A DNA stretch of 64,000 nucleotides. It comes from Hygrophila difformis (lineage: Eukaryota > Streptophyta > Magnoliopsida > Lamiales > Acanthaceae). Under the pieces are notes generated by a model. The model saw only the letters and a program-made list of their open reading frames with translations, ran no database searches and was not told the origin of the DNA. The DNA is taken from NCBI GenBank assembly GCA_030278955.1, contig JAOANR010000001.1, positions 19,633,468 to 19,697,467 on the forward strand. The letters run 5' to 3'. The position numbers and the translations under genes are program-made. Shown piece by piece: positions 10,665 to 23,320 of this stretch. How positions within the stretch are numbered: position 1 is the first letter of the stretch; each line of letters opens with the position of its first letter.

Positions 10665-12813
10665 CGTTGATTGAAAGTAGCTGGGGCATTAGTGAGCCCA
10701 AACGGCATTACCAGAAATTCATAATGGCCACTGTGTGTTCGGAACGTCGTCTTGGGAACATCTGACTCAGCCACCCGAATCTGATGGTACCCGGATCGTA
10801 AATCAATTTTCGAGAAAACTACTGCTCCTGCCAACTCATCCAACATATCCTGAATCATTGGAATTGGGTATTTATCGGGAACAGTCACCTTATTAAGCTC
10901 CCGATAATCCACACAGAACCGCCAGCTCCCATCTTTCTTCTTTACTAATAAAACGGGGCTTGAAAAAGGACTTGAACTAGGCCGAATAATTCCTGCCAAC
11001 AACATATCAGCTACTAAGCGTTCAATCTCTTCTTTCTGGCAATGGCCATACCTATACGGGCGGACAGAAACCGGTTGCGCGCCTGGCATTAACTCAATCC
11101 GGTGATCCGTTGCTCGCTTGGGAGGCAGCCCGTACGGATCCAAGAATATTTCAGCAAATTGCTTCAGGAGCTTCTCAACTGGCTTCTCATTTGACTCCTT
11201 TAATTTAGTTGGCTCTGGATCTAGCACAACGGCCCAGAACTCAGCTTCTGATGTCCGAAGAAGAGTCCGTAGCCCCACGTGCTCACAACAAAGTGTAGAG
11301 TCACCCTTAAGAACCACAATTTTACCTTGCCAATCAAAGGACATGGTCAACTTATCCCAATTATTTCGAACTTCACCCAAGGTTGCCAGCCACGCCACAC
11401 CCAATATAATATCAACACCGCCCAATGCAAACACATAACAGTCTGTCACCACTTCACAACTTGGTAACGAAATCATCATACCACGACATACACCCTCAGA
11501 TACTTGCCGCATTCCATTACCTAACATGACCCCAAATTTTCCAGTACGGTCTGGGTGTAATTTGAGGAGTGAAACAAGGGATGTTGAAATAAAGTTATGA
11601 CTTGCGCCACTATCGATGAGTATGGTGACAGCGCGTCCACCAACCGCGCCCTGAATTCTCATTGTGCGAGGACCGGATAACCCAGCCATCGAGTACATTG
11701 GCAGCTCGCCCTCAATCTCTTCAATTTCTTGCGTCAAACCCACTGAATCATCCTGTGCTGCTGGTTCCATAAATTCAGTCTGGCAAAAATCCAGGGCTTC
11801 ATCTTCCTCGGCAAGTAATACCCTCAATTGTTTCAATGGGCAATCGTGCCCTGGTGTATATGGCTTTTTGAAGCGAAAACATAATCCCTTTGCTCGTAAC
11901 TCTGCATAATCCTGAGGGGATAGACGAGAAAAACGAGACCGGGCAATCGACTGCCCCGAAGCAATTGATGAAGGTGGTTTGGAAACACTCCCACCATTGG
12001 ACCCCCCACGACTGCTATGGCTGATTGCTTGCCCAGGACTAGTGTTGAAGGTTTTCCGTGGCCAGGTTGGAGTACGTGTGGGTGTGCTTACCATTCCACT
12101 CACCAGACGTCCACCCCCTTGTAAGCCAAGGTTATCTTCAATGTCTCTAGCAAGCTCCATGGCTGTTTCTAAATCCCTTGGACGAAGCAATCGCAGCGCA
12201 CCCCGAATAGAATCGGTCAACCCCTTCATAAAATACCCTAGGTAATGTCCTCACTAAGTCCTGGGACTTGGGTTGCCAATTGCACAAATAGAGTAATATA
12301 TTCTTCAACAGAGTCCGATTGTTTCACATCCGCTAACCGCTCAAAAGGACCCCCTTTAAAACGAGTATCAAATCGAGCAACGAGTGCCTGTGAAAACTCT
12401 TCCCAGGTCAGCCCCGGTTTGCGAGATCGATACCAAGTCACCCAATATAAAGCCGAGTCGGCCATAGCCACCACTGCGAAGGCTACTTTCTGGACGGCGT
12501 CTACCTCATGTATCTCAAACTGTTGATTGGCCCGGGCCAACCACCCAATTGGATCAGTCCCCTCAAAGCTCGGCAATTGCAGCATCAAGTGCTTCCCATT
12601 TGGGCCCGCGACTGGAGCTCTTGATTCCTCTTCGGATTTGGAAGAAACATCATCGCCCTTGTCCGAGGTCAATTGTCGAAGTGTGCGTGTGATGTCGGCC
12701 AGCGTAGCCGTGATGTCCGTCAATTGCGTATTCACCGCCACTAATAGTGCTTTCATCTCCGCCTGATCAAATTCCACCTTATCCAATCTCTCAGATTGTG
12801 ATCTGGTCATCAT
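10622..12813 (-). pseudogene. gag-protease-RT part of gypsy polyprotein, frameshifted
   Basis: The likely start is the double ATG at 12813-12808 (MMTRSQ). The capsid-type gag reads to a stop at 12238; the frame resumes at once in the next register ([15 protein letters not shown]), so one base is missing near 12238. A zinc knuckle at about 11860-11890 reads [14 protein letters not shown], with Phe where the second Cys belongs. The aspartic protease motif IDSGASHNF is near 11610. RT follows ([18 protein letters not shown], then [11 protein letters not shown]) to a second one-base loss at about 10665-10675, just after GLTNAPATF. Products would act in a cytoplasmic virus-like particle. Family certain; this copy is inactive. 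Confidence 0.9.
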
Positions 12814-12825
12814 GTCATGAAGGGA

Positions 12826-12842
12826 TCCGGCAGGTCGGACCA
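12826..12842 (-). promoter_or_regulatory. Candidate primer-binding site
   Basis: Three bases inside the 5' LTR the element reads TGGTCCGACCTGCCGG, starting with the TGG that pairs with a tRNA CCA end. I could not assign the tRNA. Confidence 0.5.
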
Positions 12843-12845
12843 AAT

Positions 12846-13229
12846 TGATAGGAACCAAATACGAATTGATAGAACTACGCAAATTAAAAGAGAAAACCCA
12901 AGCGGCAATCTTCCGCTCGTCAGCCTCTGGCTCACTTTGATTACAAATCTTTTCTCCCCCTCACAAACCTAATGCTACCGACTTATATACTAAGCAAAAT
13001 AAGGCCTCCGTCCCATGAAGTCAAAACAATTAAATAATAATAACGTATAGAACAAGAATAAATCAAGGCCCCCTGAACAAAATAAAATATATGCCTAAAT
13101 CTTATTCTTGCCTAAATCTTATTCCGGTTTCCGCGACGATACACAACTAGAGGCCTTGGACCAGCATCATCTTGACTCTGTATTCCCTCGTCTACAATTC
13201 CTTCAGCTTCAACTACATGCTCTCTATCA
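12846..13229 (-). repeat. 5' LTR of the gypsy element
   Basis: 384 bp, ~98% identical by eye to 7989-8371. On the element's strand it begins TGATAGAGAG and ends TTCCTATCA. Confidence 0.95.
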
Positions 13230-13234
13230 ATAGC

Positions 13235-13780
13235 AGTTCAAAATCTCATAGAAAGGAAAAACTGATGGATTCCATATCTAGTTAACTGAAATATAGGTTC
13301 TTCTTCCTTTGACATTGAACAGAATAACAGCCATTACTTTGTTGACATGGTGTGTTTATAATTTCAGTCACCAATTTCACTATACATTCTATTGCCATTT
13401 CAAAAAGGAAATATCATCATCAGTCCAAAACATCACACTCTAAGATAAGCATAAAAAATCGATGTATTAATAAAACCATGTGCTCAGGCCCGACAATTCT
13501 ACGATTTTAAAGTAGAAACTAGAAGTTAGGGCTAGGGTGTATGGTGTGACCTGCATCCTGTGCGGTGCGGCGAAAGAGAGGAAGGATAGGGAGAGCAGCA
13601 GCCGTGAATGGTACCGGCGCCGTCGCCAACATCGGAGCCTCGTGGAGCAAGAGCCGAACGACGAGAGCAAGATTGCATCTTGTTAAGAGGGGAAGGAAGA
13701 AAAAGGCAGGGGTATAGCTGAAGTGTTGAACTGGTTTCGGTCAAAAAAAACATTAGTAGAAGTACTATTTTAGTGGACTA
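13235..13780. other. Intergenic, no gene seen
   Basis: A moderately GC-rich patch at 13540-13700 has overlapping minus-strand ORFs of about 70 codons without recognisable motifs. It could be a UTR or repeat relic; I cannot support a gene. Confidence 0.4.
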
Positions 13781-14040
13781 CTTCCTCCCTTCTTGAATAT
13801 TTATTACAAATCAACTTTTCACGCAGTCCAATATACATTTTAAATTATTAATAATTCAAGTTCGTTATAAGTAAAAATTCTAAAAGTTCGATATTTAAAA
13901 ACTATATGACGAGACAAATCTAACAATATCTCACTTGACTATATTTTATCTTGTATAACTATGATAAAACTTTAAATAAAAGTTTGTGTGTGAATAGTAA
14001 CATATTTTCTAATGTCAAAAACATTTGAGAACGGAGGAAG
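13781..14040. mobile_element. Stowaway-type MITE
   Basis: Flanked by TA (13779-13780, 14041-14042). The left end CTTCCTCCCTTCTTGAAT mirrors the right end CTTCCTCCGTTCTCAAAT read in reverse. Interior wording (acaaatctaacaatatctcactt-like) resembles the MITE at 7147. Confidence 0.8.
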
Positions 14041-14080
14041 TATTTTTTTTCCCAAAAATTCAAATAGAGGAAAATAAGTA

Positions 14081-15335
14081 TTTTTTTATTTTATTACCAA
14101 AAAAACCCATTACAAATGTTAATTATGTTCAACTCGGTCAATTTTTTATGAATTATGCCCTAATTGCTGACATGGCAAGGGTTTAAATTTAAACATGACA
14201 CGTTGGCATAATATTAGTCCTTTTTCTTTTATCTTTTTGCCAATTCAGTCATATACTTATGTTTTGTTCCATCTAGCGCTCTACCCAAATCAGTCATTTT
14301 TATATTAATTAACTCCAACCTTTATAAATTATTTCATTTCAGACCCAGAACATTAAATTTTTATTATTATTAGTACATTTATTAAATAAATGCCCAACAT
14401 ATTTCCTAAATAAAATTAAACACCAATCCTCATACATATATTGGGTTTGACTACCTTGTTATCGGATCTTCCAAGCTCCGGATACGGACTCCCTCCAACC
14501 ACCCTACTGCAACCGATGATTAATTAGTTTTGGTTTCCTTCAGCAACAATCAGCACAATCATACTTTATTTTCTACCTTAGGACGTAGGACGTAGTAAGG
14601 TTTGATTAAAGAATTTAATTTTAATTTTTGGGTAAATGATTTAACTTTAATTTTTGGAAGGTTATAGATGCAGGAAGCCTGGACAATAAACTTCAGGCTA
14701 TTTTTTTAATAATTCTAATACTAATATTTGAATAATATTTTTATTATTTTTCAATAAAATCAAGGTTTCTTGTATCCATAACCTTTCAAAAATTAAAATT
14801 AAATCATTTACTCAAACCTTGCTACGTCCTAAGGTAGGAAACAAAATTAGGATTGCGCTAATTGTTGCTGAAGGAAACCAGAACCAATGAACATCGGTTG
14901 CAGTCGGGTGGTTGGAGGGACTCCGTGAAATTCCGGAGCTTGGAAGATCAGTAACAAGGCAGTCAAGCCCAATGTATGTATGAGGGTTGGTGTTTAAGTT
15001 TATTTACAGACGTATGTTGGTCATTTATTTGATAAATGGAGTAATAATAATAAAATTTAAGGTTCTGGGTCTAAAATAAAATAATTTGAAAGTTTGGAGG
15101 CCAATTAATATAAAAATGTCTAATTTGGGTAGAGGACTAAATGGAACAAAATAAAAGTTTAAGACTGAATTGAAAAAAGATAAAAGAAAAAATGACTAAT
15201 ATTATGTCCACGTGTCAGGTTTAAATTTAAACCCTTGTCACGTCAGCAATTAGGGTATAATTAGTGAAAATGGATTGAGTTGGATATAATTAGTATTTGT
15301 ATCGGACTATTTTGGTAATAAAATAAAATAAAAAA
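14081..15335. repeat. 1.25-kb fold-back (long imperfect inverted repeat)
   Basis: Almost the whole of 14081-14680 recurs in reverse complement at about 14762-15335. Matching landmarks are ttattttattaccaaaa / ttttggtaataaaataaa at the outer ends, ccttgttat...cttccaagctccgga / tccggagcttggaagatcagtaacaagg midway, and ttttggaaggttat / ataacctttcaaaa near the centre. The loop is about 80 nt. No ORF. It is a fold-back or MULE-type MITE, or an inverted duplication able to form hairpin RNA. Confidence 0.85.
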
Positions 15336-15435
15336 TGACTGATTTGGATTTTTTGGAAAAAAAAATGGATGTATTTAACGTTTTTTTTCCCTATTTTAGT
15401 AGTAGTAAATTTCCTCATGAGTCATGACTCATGAG

Positions 15436-16282
15436 TAGAGGTGTCGAAACGGTCCCGCGGGGCGACACGGGCCGGCCCGCGCGGGCCCCCGCATTTTTGC
15501 GGGCTTGAACGGGGCGGCCCTAAATGGGGCGGGCTCAAAATGTCTAGGCCCGACCCGCCCCACACGCGGGCCGCGGGTTATGCGGGCCGGCCCACGGACT
15601 TTTTTATTTAAATAATTGTATTATTTTTTGTTTGTAAAAAAATAAAATTCGGATATATTTTTTAATGTATATATTAAAAATAAAATAAAAAGATTTATAA
15701 TTGGTATTTGTGATTATAAATAAGTAAGTGTATATTTATTGTCACAATTATTTACTTTAATGTGGGTTTGTTGTATAATTATTTAAAAGAATTTATGATT
15801 ATTCCATTTTTAATACGAAAGGAGTATATTATATTTTGCAAAATATAATATGTGTGACAAAACTTTTATAATTAATGATTGAACTGATTAAAATTTTAGG
15901 TCTCACAGATGAAGTCTTTGCTAGAGTTGTATTAGGTAAGACTGTCTGAGCATAATTCATTAATTTTATATTTTATTAGGTAAGACTGTCCGGACATAAT
16001 TCGCTAAATTTTATATTTTATTAGGTAACATTGTATGGGCATAATTTATGTTTTAAAAAATAAAAATTTGGCTGCACAAATAATTTTTAATAAATACAAT
16101 AATATGGAATTTTAAACTTAAAAACTTGATACCCATAAAATTAATGAACATGGAAATATTAGAAGAGACAGATAATTTGTACTAAGAAAATTCAATATGC
16201 AAACAATTTAATCATTTAGATGTTTGATGATATTATGCTAATTATTCATAGTAAAGAATAATAGATTCAATCGATTCACAAC

Positions 16283-16317
<35 letters not shown>

Positions 16318-16495
16318 GAAAGCCCGCGGGTAGGCCCGCCCCGCCGCGGGCCTAACCCGCAAAAGCCCGCCCCACCACGGGTTGGGCCCGTTGAGGCCCG
16401 CATCTAAACGGGCCTCTAAATGTTGAGCCCGCCCCGCATTTTTTACCTTGCGGGGCGGGCCGGCCCAACGGGCTAAGCCCGTTTTGACAGGTCTA
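15436..16495. mobile_element. Non-autonomous hAT element, 1060 bp
   Basis: Perfect 8-bp target duplication ctcatgag (15428-15435 and 16496-16503). Terminal inverted repeats are TAGAGGTGTCGAAACGG and, from the right, TAGACCTGTCAAAACGG. About 160 bp at each end is very GC-rich (repeats of gcgggc / ggcccg) around an AT-rich core with a poly(A) run at 16284-16314. No transposase. Confidence 0.93.
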
Positions 16496-17016
16496 CTCAT
16501 GAGCCCCCTTGGCCTCTTTTGTCCTCCAATGCAAACTCGCGTTGGGATTAAATTTTGAGAGCAATCCCTCCAATTATTTTATTTATTTATTTTTACATCA
16601 AATGGGATAAATAGTAATTAAATATCAGTAATAAGTTACTTATAAAAAAAAAAAAAAAAGGAGGAGTGGATAGGATGCATGTACCTGCACTTGATGTATG
16701 ATGCACAAGGTATTTCATGTGAAGTATTGTTATGTGATGTCTATGATATGTTATGTGATGTCCTGATTATCAACTATAATTTTTTGTGTTGTTTGAGTGG
16801 ATCTTTGTGATGTTCGGAAATGTGTATGTGATGTGTGCGACAATGTACGTGACGTAATCAATATAATGTAATTTAATTATGAAATATTAAAAGTATTTAA
16901 TATTTATTAGTGAGAGAAGAAAAAATATTCGGTTTATATCGTGCTTGTTGAGTGTTGGGGAAAAAAAAACTTTACGTGATGTTTGTGGATATTAGTGATG
17001 TTTGGGTGGTTTTATG

Positions 17017-17558
17017 CATAGTTATCAAAATCGCGATCCTGATTGTAGCATGATCCTACGATCCTACCCATGAAAAACGATCCGGATCGCCATAGGGATC
17101 GAAAATGTGGTAGGATTGGGCTGGAATCGGTAGGATCGGAATAGGATCATAGGATCGGCGAGCGATCCGATCCTACTCATTTTTTTCGGAGCAAAACTAC
17201 TTATTGTCTCTAGTTCTTTGTGCGTGGTTTTGGTTATGATAATGTTATTTTTCTCCATTTTGTTTAATGTATATTTTGCATATATTGAATTCAAAATTGT
17301 TGGGTTCTATGTCAGTGTTTAACTTCTATTGGATCATTAATAAACATACAATTAACTATCAAATTCTTGTTAAAAATTGATTTGAAATACATATTTTCAA
17401 TTATAAAGGTCACCAATTTAGTGAGATAATTAACAAATATTAATTTTTAAAAATATAAATAAAAATTTCATAGGATCTTAGGATCCCGATTTGATCCTAC
17501 GATTCCGATCTTGCAAAGACAAAAATGATCCTATATAGGATCCGATCTTGATAAAATT
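17017..17558. mobile_element. Probable non-autonomous DNA transposon with GATCC-rich ends
   Basis: Left end GTTATCAAAATCGCGATCC mirrors the right end (TTTATCAAGATCGGATCC in reverse). Both subterminal regions are dense in GGATC/GATCC. Flanks ggttttatg (17008-17016) and gggtttatg (17559-17567) look like an imperfect 8-9-bp target duplication. This design (short motif-rich ends, AT-rich core) matches the hAT elements in this window. Confidence 0.6.
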
Positions 17559-19431
17559 GGGTTTATGTAATGTCTACACGGTTAACCATGCTACCATGAT
17601 CAACCTATCACATAAAATGGATCTCACACCAAGGTTGCAGGTGCAGACCTTGTTATCCTCTGTACACTATCTTAAGCGAAAAATAGTATTCATTTAAATT
17701 CACAGATTAAGACAAAACTTCGTTTTCTCTTCTTCTTTCCCATAATTATATTGAAATAAGTTGTGTTTAAGATCAGTACAATCCACATATATATTTCCAA
17801 ATGCAGATGTCAATGTGACAATATATGTCTCATATAACTTCAATTAAATAATATGTTGCTTTCTTCCCCGGCCCTGTCTTCATTCTTCATAGTTTTCTTA
17901 CACTGTAGGAAGAAAACTACTACTTGTTCATCTTCATCTCTGCCCACAATGAACTTACAACCGCGCCCATATCAGGAAGTATCATGGAAAAATTTTATCC
18001 AATTCAGCCGTTTGGTTTTAATAACTATGAAAAGAGAGAATCCAGATTTGGTTCGAACTCAAGAGGTTGTATTATAACTAATAAAAACTTGTACTGATGT
18101 TCTTGATGTTCAAAGAGGTTTTATGGTTTTATAGAGTACAAAAATATTTTTTTATTACATTCTTTGTATTAATAAAATTTGCTACCAGTGAATTTAAGTC
18201 CATAATTAGCTTAGTTTGAGGATAGGGGATTCAAAATATAATTATTGTTTTCGTTCATATTTTTCTTGTGAACGAAATGAATTTCTTAAAGATCCTGAAG
18301 ATTCAAGAGTAGCAACGAAATACTTGTAGATTTATGAAGATCTATCCTAAATTAAAGGTGGTTATTTTACATTAATAAGAGTTCAAACTCAAAACGTTAT
18401 AAGCGATTAGAGCCTCCTAACCATTTAATTGTTTATATGCAGTTCATAATTTTTGAATTCATTGTTCATAACAACTTAACTTTATTTAAACTTCCTAAGC
18501 CATATTTAACTTTCATAAAATAAGCCGTATCAGATAAGATTGATATCATTAATCAGACCAATAGTTAGTTCTTTATCCTCTTGTAAAGTGGAATCTTAGT
18601 TGGACACAAATAATTAAAAAAGTAAATGTGTATGCAGAATTTTGTTTTGGAAGATGCCTTCAATATCCATTCGATCCTCGAGGGAATTAGTCTTGGATCC
18701 AATGAAGTATAGGGATACCCTGATATTTAACTGAAAAAATTACAAAGTAGATGTGATCATTTCATCCCCTATCATGTTTATAAAATTGATATATCTATAT
18801 CATTATTTTTAGCCAATAATCATATTTTAAAAAAAATAAAAAGAAAAGATAAGAAAAAAAGAGAGAACTTGAACGAAGCAAAATTAGGCCTTTTGCTTAG
18901 CTTGTTCAAAATCTACCCCTGTTCGCTACTAAAAATCATCAAGAAAAAATTCAAATCAATCTCAAACCAATATTACTCAATGGTAGGCGTGTTGTAATTC
19001 TTGTAATTAATTCCTAAAAATCAACAAAATACAAACCAAGCATTTAGTCAGACATGAACACTTGGAGTACACAATATTGTTAATTAAGTTATAATTGTAG
19101 GGTAGGGGGTTTTGCATTCCTTGGTAGGACAGTGTTATCGTTGTAGCATTAAATTTTTATCATGACTTGCATACACATAAATTCAGCTATGTTCACCGAC
19201 TATGTTGTACGAACTTTTGAATTTGGTACTTGAATGTGGACCAAATACTACATTATTATTGTCCATTTTGTCCATCTTCAATCATTCACATGAAATTTTA
19301 TGTTTGAACAAATCAGACCCTAATTTCTCTCTCACTTATGAATCCATATATATAGTGTAAAGAGTAACTACTGAACGAAGAACCTCACAGCATACACTGG
19401 TAAGAGATTAATAAGATTATTAGATAAACTA

Positions 19432-19499
19432 ATCAAACGTGACATTTTATTTTATTTTTTTGTTTTTTTGGGAGGAGCCATTGATCAAACGTGACATTT
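19432..19499 (-). mobile_element. Extremely 5'-truncated SINE tail with 16-bp target duplication
   Basis: atcaaacgtgacattt occurs at 19432-19447 and again at 19484-19499. The 36 bp between them, read on the minus strand, are aatggctcctccc followed by an A-rich tail. The same aatggctcctcc-A(n) end closes the complete SINE at 28029-28198, so this looks like retroposition of only the last dozen bases of that SINE. Confidence 0.65.
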
Positions 19500-22276
19500 A
19501 ACTACAAACATTTAGAAAAGCAGATTGGAAAAAGAATAAGACTGACATTTACTGACACAGACATAATTATATAGGGTTTAATCCTTTGAGAAGCCGGCTA
19601 ATAAAGACACGAATTATAAATATCTAGCAACTGGTGATCAAACTATTATATTTAATTTGCACTAATAATGATATTGATCTCAAATTAAACAATTGATGTG
19701 TGTTTGAAAATATTGCTGTGGAAGTTAATATTTGGCTGGTTACTCATGTCCCTTCGAGTTAATGGATTGCACTGATGGCGCCAAACGAAGAAAATAAACT
19801 AAGATTATATAACAAACCATATATCACTAGTCGCCTTCTTGACCTCCAAATTAAATATTTTCGACCTTATAATCAATCTAATAAAATGGTTGTCCAGATT
19901 CAAATGTAAGGATTCTGTTGTAATCTTAAACTAAGTAAAGGGTACGGTTCTTCAATAATTTAATTAATGGTTTTAGTCAATTATATTGTCCTAATCTGCA
20001 CCATAAACTAAAACAAACGATGTGCAAAAAAAATGTTAAAGTATGTCTCAAGTAGATATGTAAGGAATATATTTAGCAATTGCAAAAATGTTACTGTATG
20101 TCTCAAGTTAATAAGGGATAAATGACGTGGTTTTATTTATTTATTTTAAATGATCATGTTTAACTACAATAATTTATAGTTTTTGCAGCTGAATTCGATT
20201 GCTGATATTGTTAGTTATCGAATTTAAAAATTTAGAGACTGAAATGAAAATTCTTAATAGTGTTTTAGGAATCTTTTCGAATGTTGGTAGTGTTTGTGTA
20301 TATATCTCCTCATTTACCATGGCAAGCAAATGACGATGCCTATGCATATAGAATTGATGATGTCGTCATACGATTGTGAAGCAGAAGATTTACTTATTTG
20401 GATATTGACGAGTGAGGCAACCTTACAATTTCATCTGTATACAGTTAGTAATGGTATACGTCCATACCATTTTACTATTTTTTTTTTTTAAAAAAAAGAT
20501 AATTATCAAAGTTGACTTGCAATCAAACATACTTATGGACATATCAAAGTAGTAATAGTAGTTTTTCTCACCATAACTGCTAAACTTTAAAAAGCGTAAT
20601 CCTCCCGAGTTTAAAAAAAAAAAATTAACAAAAAAAAAAGATGCGGAAAAAAAATTGTAGTAACTAATATTAATAACATGTAGATTTAATTGTTAATTAA
20701 CGCGTGTTTTGTGGCTAATTAATGCTTTGAGACGACATATTTAATTAATAACCTAGTTAACACAACTACTACTAATGAGGTTGTCTCAAAGATTTCTACC
20801 ATTACGCATTTACACCTGTTTAAGTCACCCTACAATTTTTTTTTTTTTTTAAGTCACCCTAAACCAATTTTCTGAGAAAAAGAAGTTTAATTTGTTAGTG
20901 AAGTAACCTTCAATCAACAATCTATAAATCCTAGTTTTTGACAACTTGGAGTTATTTTAATGATTTCGAGAAGGAAGAGTTAGGTTTAAGTTGCATCAGA
21001 GATATGTAAGTACCAATTTAATTGTTCCATTCTGGGCCAGTTTATCTGATCACACTTCGAATTCCTGTCTGCTAGTCTTTAGAAAATTATGCTCCTAAAT
21101 GAATAAAAATAATGAATTAGTACTATATATTTTGTCAAAATAATCAACTTATATAGTTTCATTACTCTGACTTATTTGGCATCACATTTGTTAAATATAA
21201 GAAATATTATACCAAGTCCTCATTATCCAAATATGGAAAATAATTAAACAAAGAGTTGGCCTCGTCTTTAATTAACTATACTTTTTAAATTTACTTCTGT
21301 TTAATTTCGTGTGAATTCCACGTTAACTTGCTGAAAATACTGCTCATAATTGTTCAAAATCAAAAGATTTTAATTAATTAAGTAATGTATGCTATAGGAC
21401 TCTAATAATATTAATTACCTAAATATATCAAACAAGAGACCGGTGATTGGCCAAATCTCATATGGACCTGCGGGAATTCTTGCCACCAACATGTAATAAT
21501 AAATTTCAACGCAGATAACCGGGCATAAAAGTCTCGTAATACTGAATTATTTTTAGTTTTTAAAATTGTGTGATATATAGATTTATTGTTGTTATATTTA
21601 GACATTTTCATTACTGAACTACCAAGTTTCACTGTGAAAACGAAAATTTGCACAATTAAGGTAAAAAAATTTAGGCAGGCGGCATTAATTTTTCCCCTAA
21701 TTTAAGAAAATTGGAACTATTATAAGTCCTCCTTGTAGGACAAATTAATTAGAAATGATGTGGTAGTTGCAGGCTTGGCCCTTGCAAAATGATTATAGAG
21801 AACAATAATAATTATTGTAATAGGTACAAATATTAGAGAATTTGGAACAATTTGGGCGTATCTGACTTGTAAAATAATGTAAAAAAAAGAAATTAAGATT
21901 CTGAAAGCATACGGACAAGACACCAAATCAAAGGCCAAGCCCATGATCGAGTGTCGGCAAGCAAAACTCAAGTTGATCGAGGGGTCCCATATTTAATTTA
22001 TTATTTAAGTTTATACTAATTAATATATATGCATAGAATTAGAGACACAGCCGCCCAGCAGACGTTGAACTTGAAGAAACCCTTTTGTCTGAAATTCCAC
22101 ATTTTAATTCATCCATGAAAGAAGCTAGCTAAACTCTGTCGACAAATTTTATATATATATATATATATGTATGCATTTATGGAAGATGGCGAAAGGATTT
22201 CGTCGCCTAGCGCACGAGTCGACAAATTCCGGAAGTTAACGAAGTTTTAGGTGACGACGTTTCGTGGCCTTTTCAC

Positions 22277-22280
<4 letters not shown>

Positions 22281-22318
<38 letters not shown>
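22281..22318. repeat. (AT)n microsatellite
   Basis: About 19 uninterrupted AT units; a shorter (AT)n tract lies at 22151-22168. Confidence 0.95.
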
Positions 22319-22319
<1 letters not shown>

Positions 22320-22654
22320 TTCATATAATTTAGGTTTAGATGCCCATTTTATGATCATCATTATTTCAATATTGTTCATCTGCATGGATTTAATCTGAGA
22401 GTTACTCCACACCAACCCAATCATTTCAACATCATTACACTTAAATTTGTCATCTCTGCATTTTGCAACTTGATATGAGCCACTATGTTGCAGCAAATTA
22501 TTAATATAATAATTAGTATGATTAGCTTAGGGGTAGTGAAGAGATAATAATGGAAAGGTTTTCATGTAAGATGATGACATGACTGGTTATAAATTCAAAT
22601 GTTCTTAGTGTAATAGGGTCCGCTTTAATTAGCTTGTGATAAGAATTCTGAAAG

Positions 22655-22730
22655 TAACAGGACCTACTCTAGTGGTCAAGTCCCCATCTTAATAATGGGT
22701 GGTTTGGACTCCCACACACCTTTGCCCACA
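22655..22730 (+). mobile_element. SINE copy (tRNA-derived head)
   Basis: aggacctactctagtggtca is followed 30 nt later by ggtttggactccc, an A-box/B-box-like pair at tRNA spacing. The start aggaccta..c.ag.ggt.aagtcc matches the head of the SINE at 28029-28198. A piece with the same 'ggcttggactcccacacacctt' wording sits in reverse near 2655-2690. Ends not resolved. Confidence 0.55.
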
Positions 22731-23094
22731 CATTAGTGTAATAATGGGTGCATCATGGAGACTTTATCTCAATTATAATCGATCCAATTGGAGGGCTCAA
22801 TTGAATTTTGACGTGCAATCATATTCCTTCAAGTCTAATGGTCACCTTATTTTAAAACATCAATGAATTTAGTAGGGCAGATTAAGCTTTGATAGATTCC
22901 TGCAGTCATAAAATTTTCATGGTTCAATGTAATTAATAGTATATTAGTAAGGGCATGACATGAAGTTCTCCCCGCAAGCAAATACTGTTATTTCACTTAG
23001 GAAGAATTATTGTTAATATGGATCATGAGTAGTTTTCATTTATTGTTAATTGGTTTTGTGACTCATTTCTCATTTAACATGAAGTTCAAAATAG

Positions 23095-23320
23095 TATTTT
23101 TTTTCATTTATTTAAACGTTAACATTTTAAAATATATATAAGCAAAAAGTATATAAAAAATAAGTATATTTTAAAACTATACGATTAAACAATTCTAACA
23201 AAATCTTATTTTACTATTTTCTTTTCTTCATATATTTGCGCTACTTGAGTCAACTTTTAACAATAAATGGTATCAAAATTCAATCGAGTCATTATGTTGG
23301 TAAGACGGAGAGAATTAAAT
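23095..23320. mobile_element. Possible degraded Stowaway MITE
   Basis: The interior wording 'acaattctaacaaaatcttattttactat' and the right end gtaagacggagagaat resemble the two clear Stowaway MITEs in the window. The left end is decayed and the TA flanks are not certain. Confidence 0.3.

Larger units (their letters stand above)
7989..13229 (-). mobile_element. Full-length Ty3/gypsy chromovirus (Reina-like)
   Basis: LTRs of 383 and 384 bp begin TGATAG and end CTATCA, flanked by a perfect 5-bp duplication atagc (7984-7988, 13230-13234). The internal region reads leftwards as gag, protease, reverse transcriptase, RNase H, integrase and a chromodomain-like C-terminus. Total length of 5.24 kb, short LTRs and the chromodomain point to the Reina group of chromoviruses. 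The LTRs differ at only about seven positions, so insertion was fairly recent. Coding capacity is broken by frameshifts (see the gag-pol entries), so this copy would need proteins from a relative. Confidence 0.95.

Noticed and set aside
13467..13753. Small gene on the minus strand
   Set aside because: Two overlapping ORFs in different frames, no motif, no splice evidence.
16276..16500. Arg/Gly-rich ORF on the minus strand
   Set aside because: It is the GC-rich end plus the poly(A) core of the hAT element.
17853..18077. 74-codon ORF starting with a hydrophobic stretch (secreted peptide?)
   Set aside because: No conserved C-terminal peptide motif, Cys pattern or clear promoter; expected by chance in 6 kb of AT-rich DNA.
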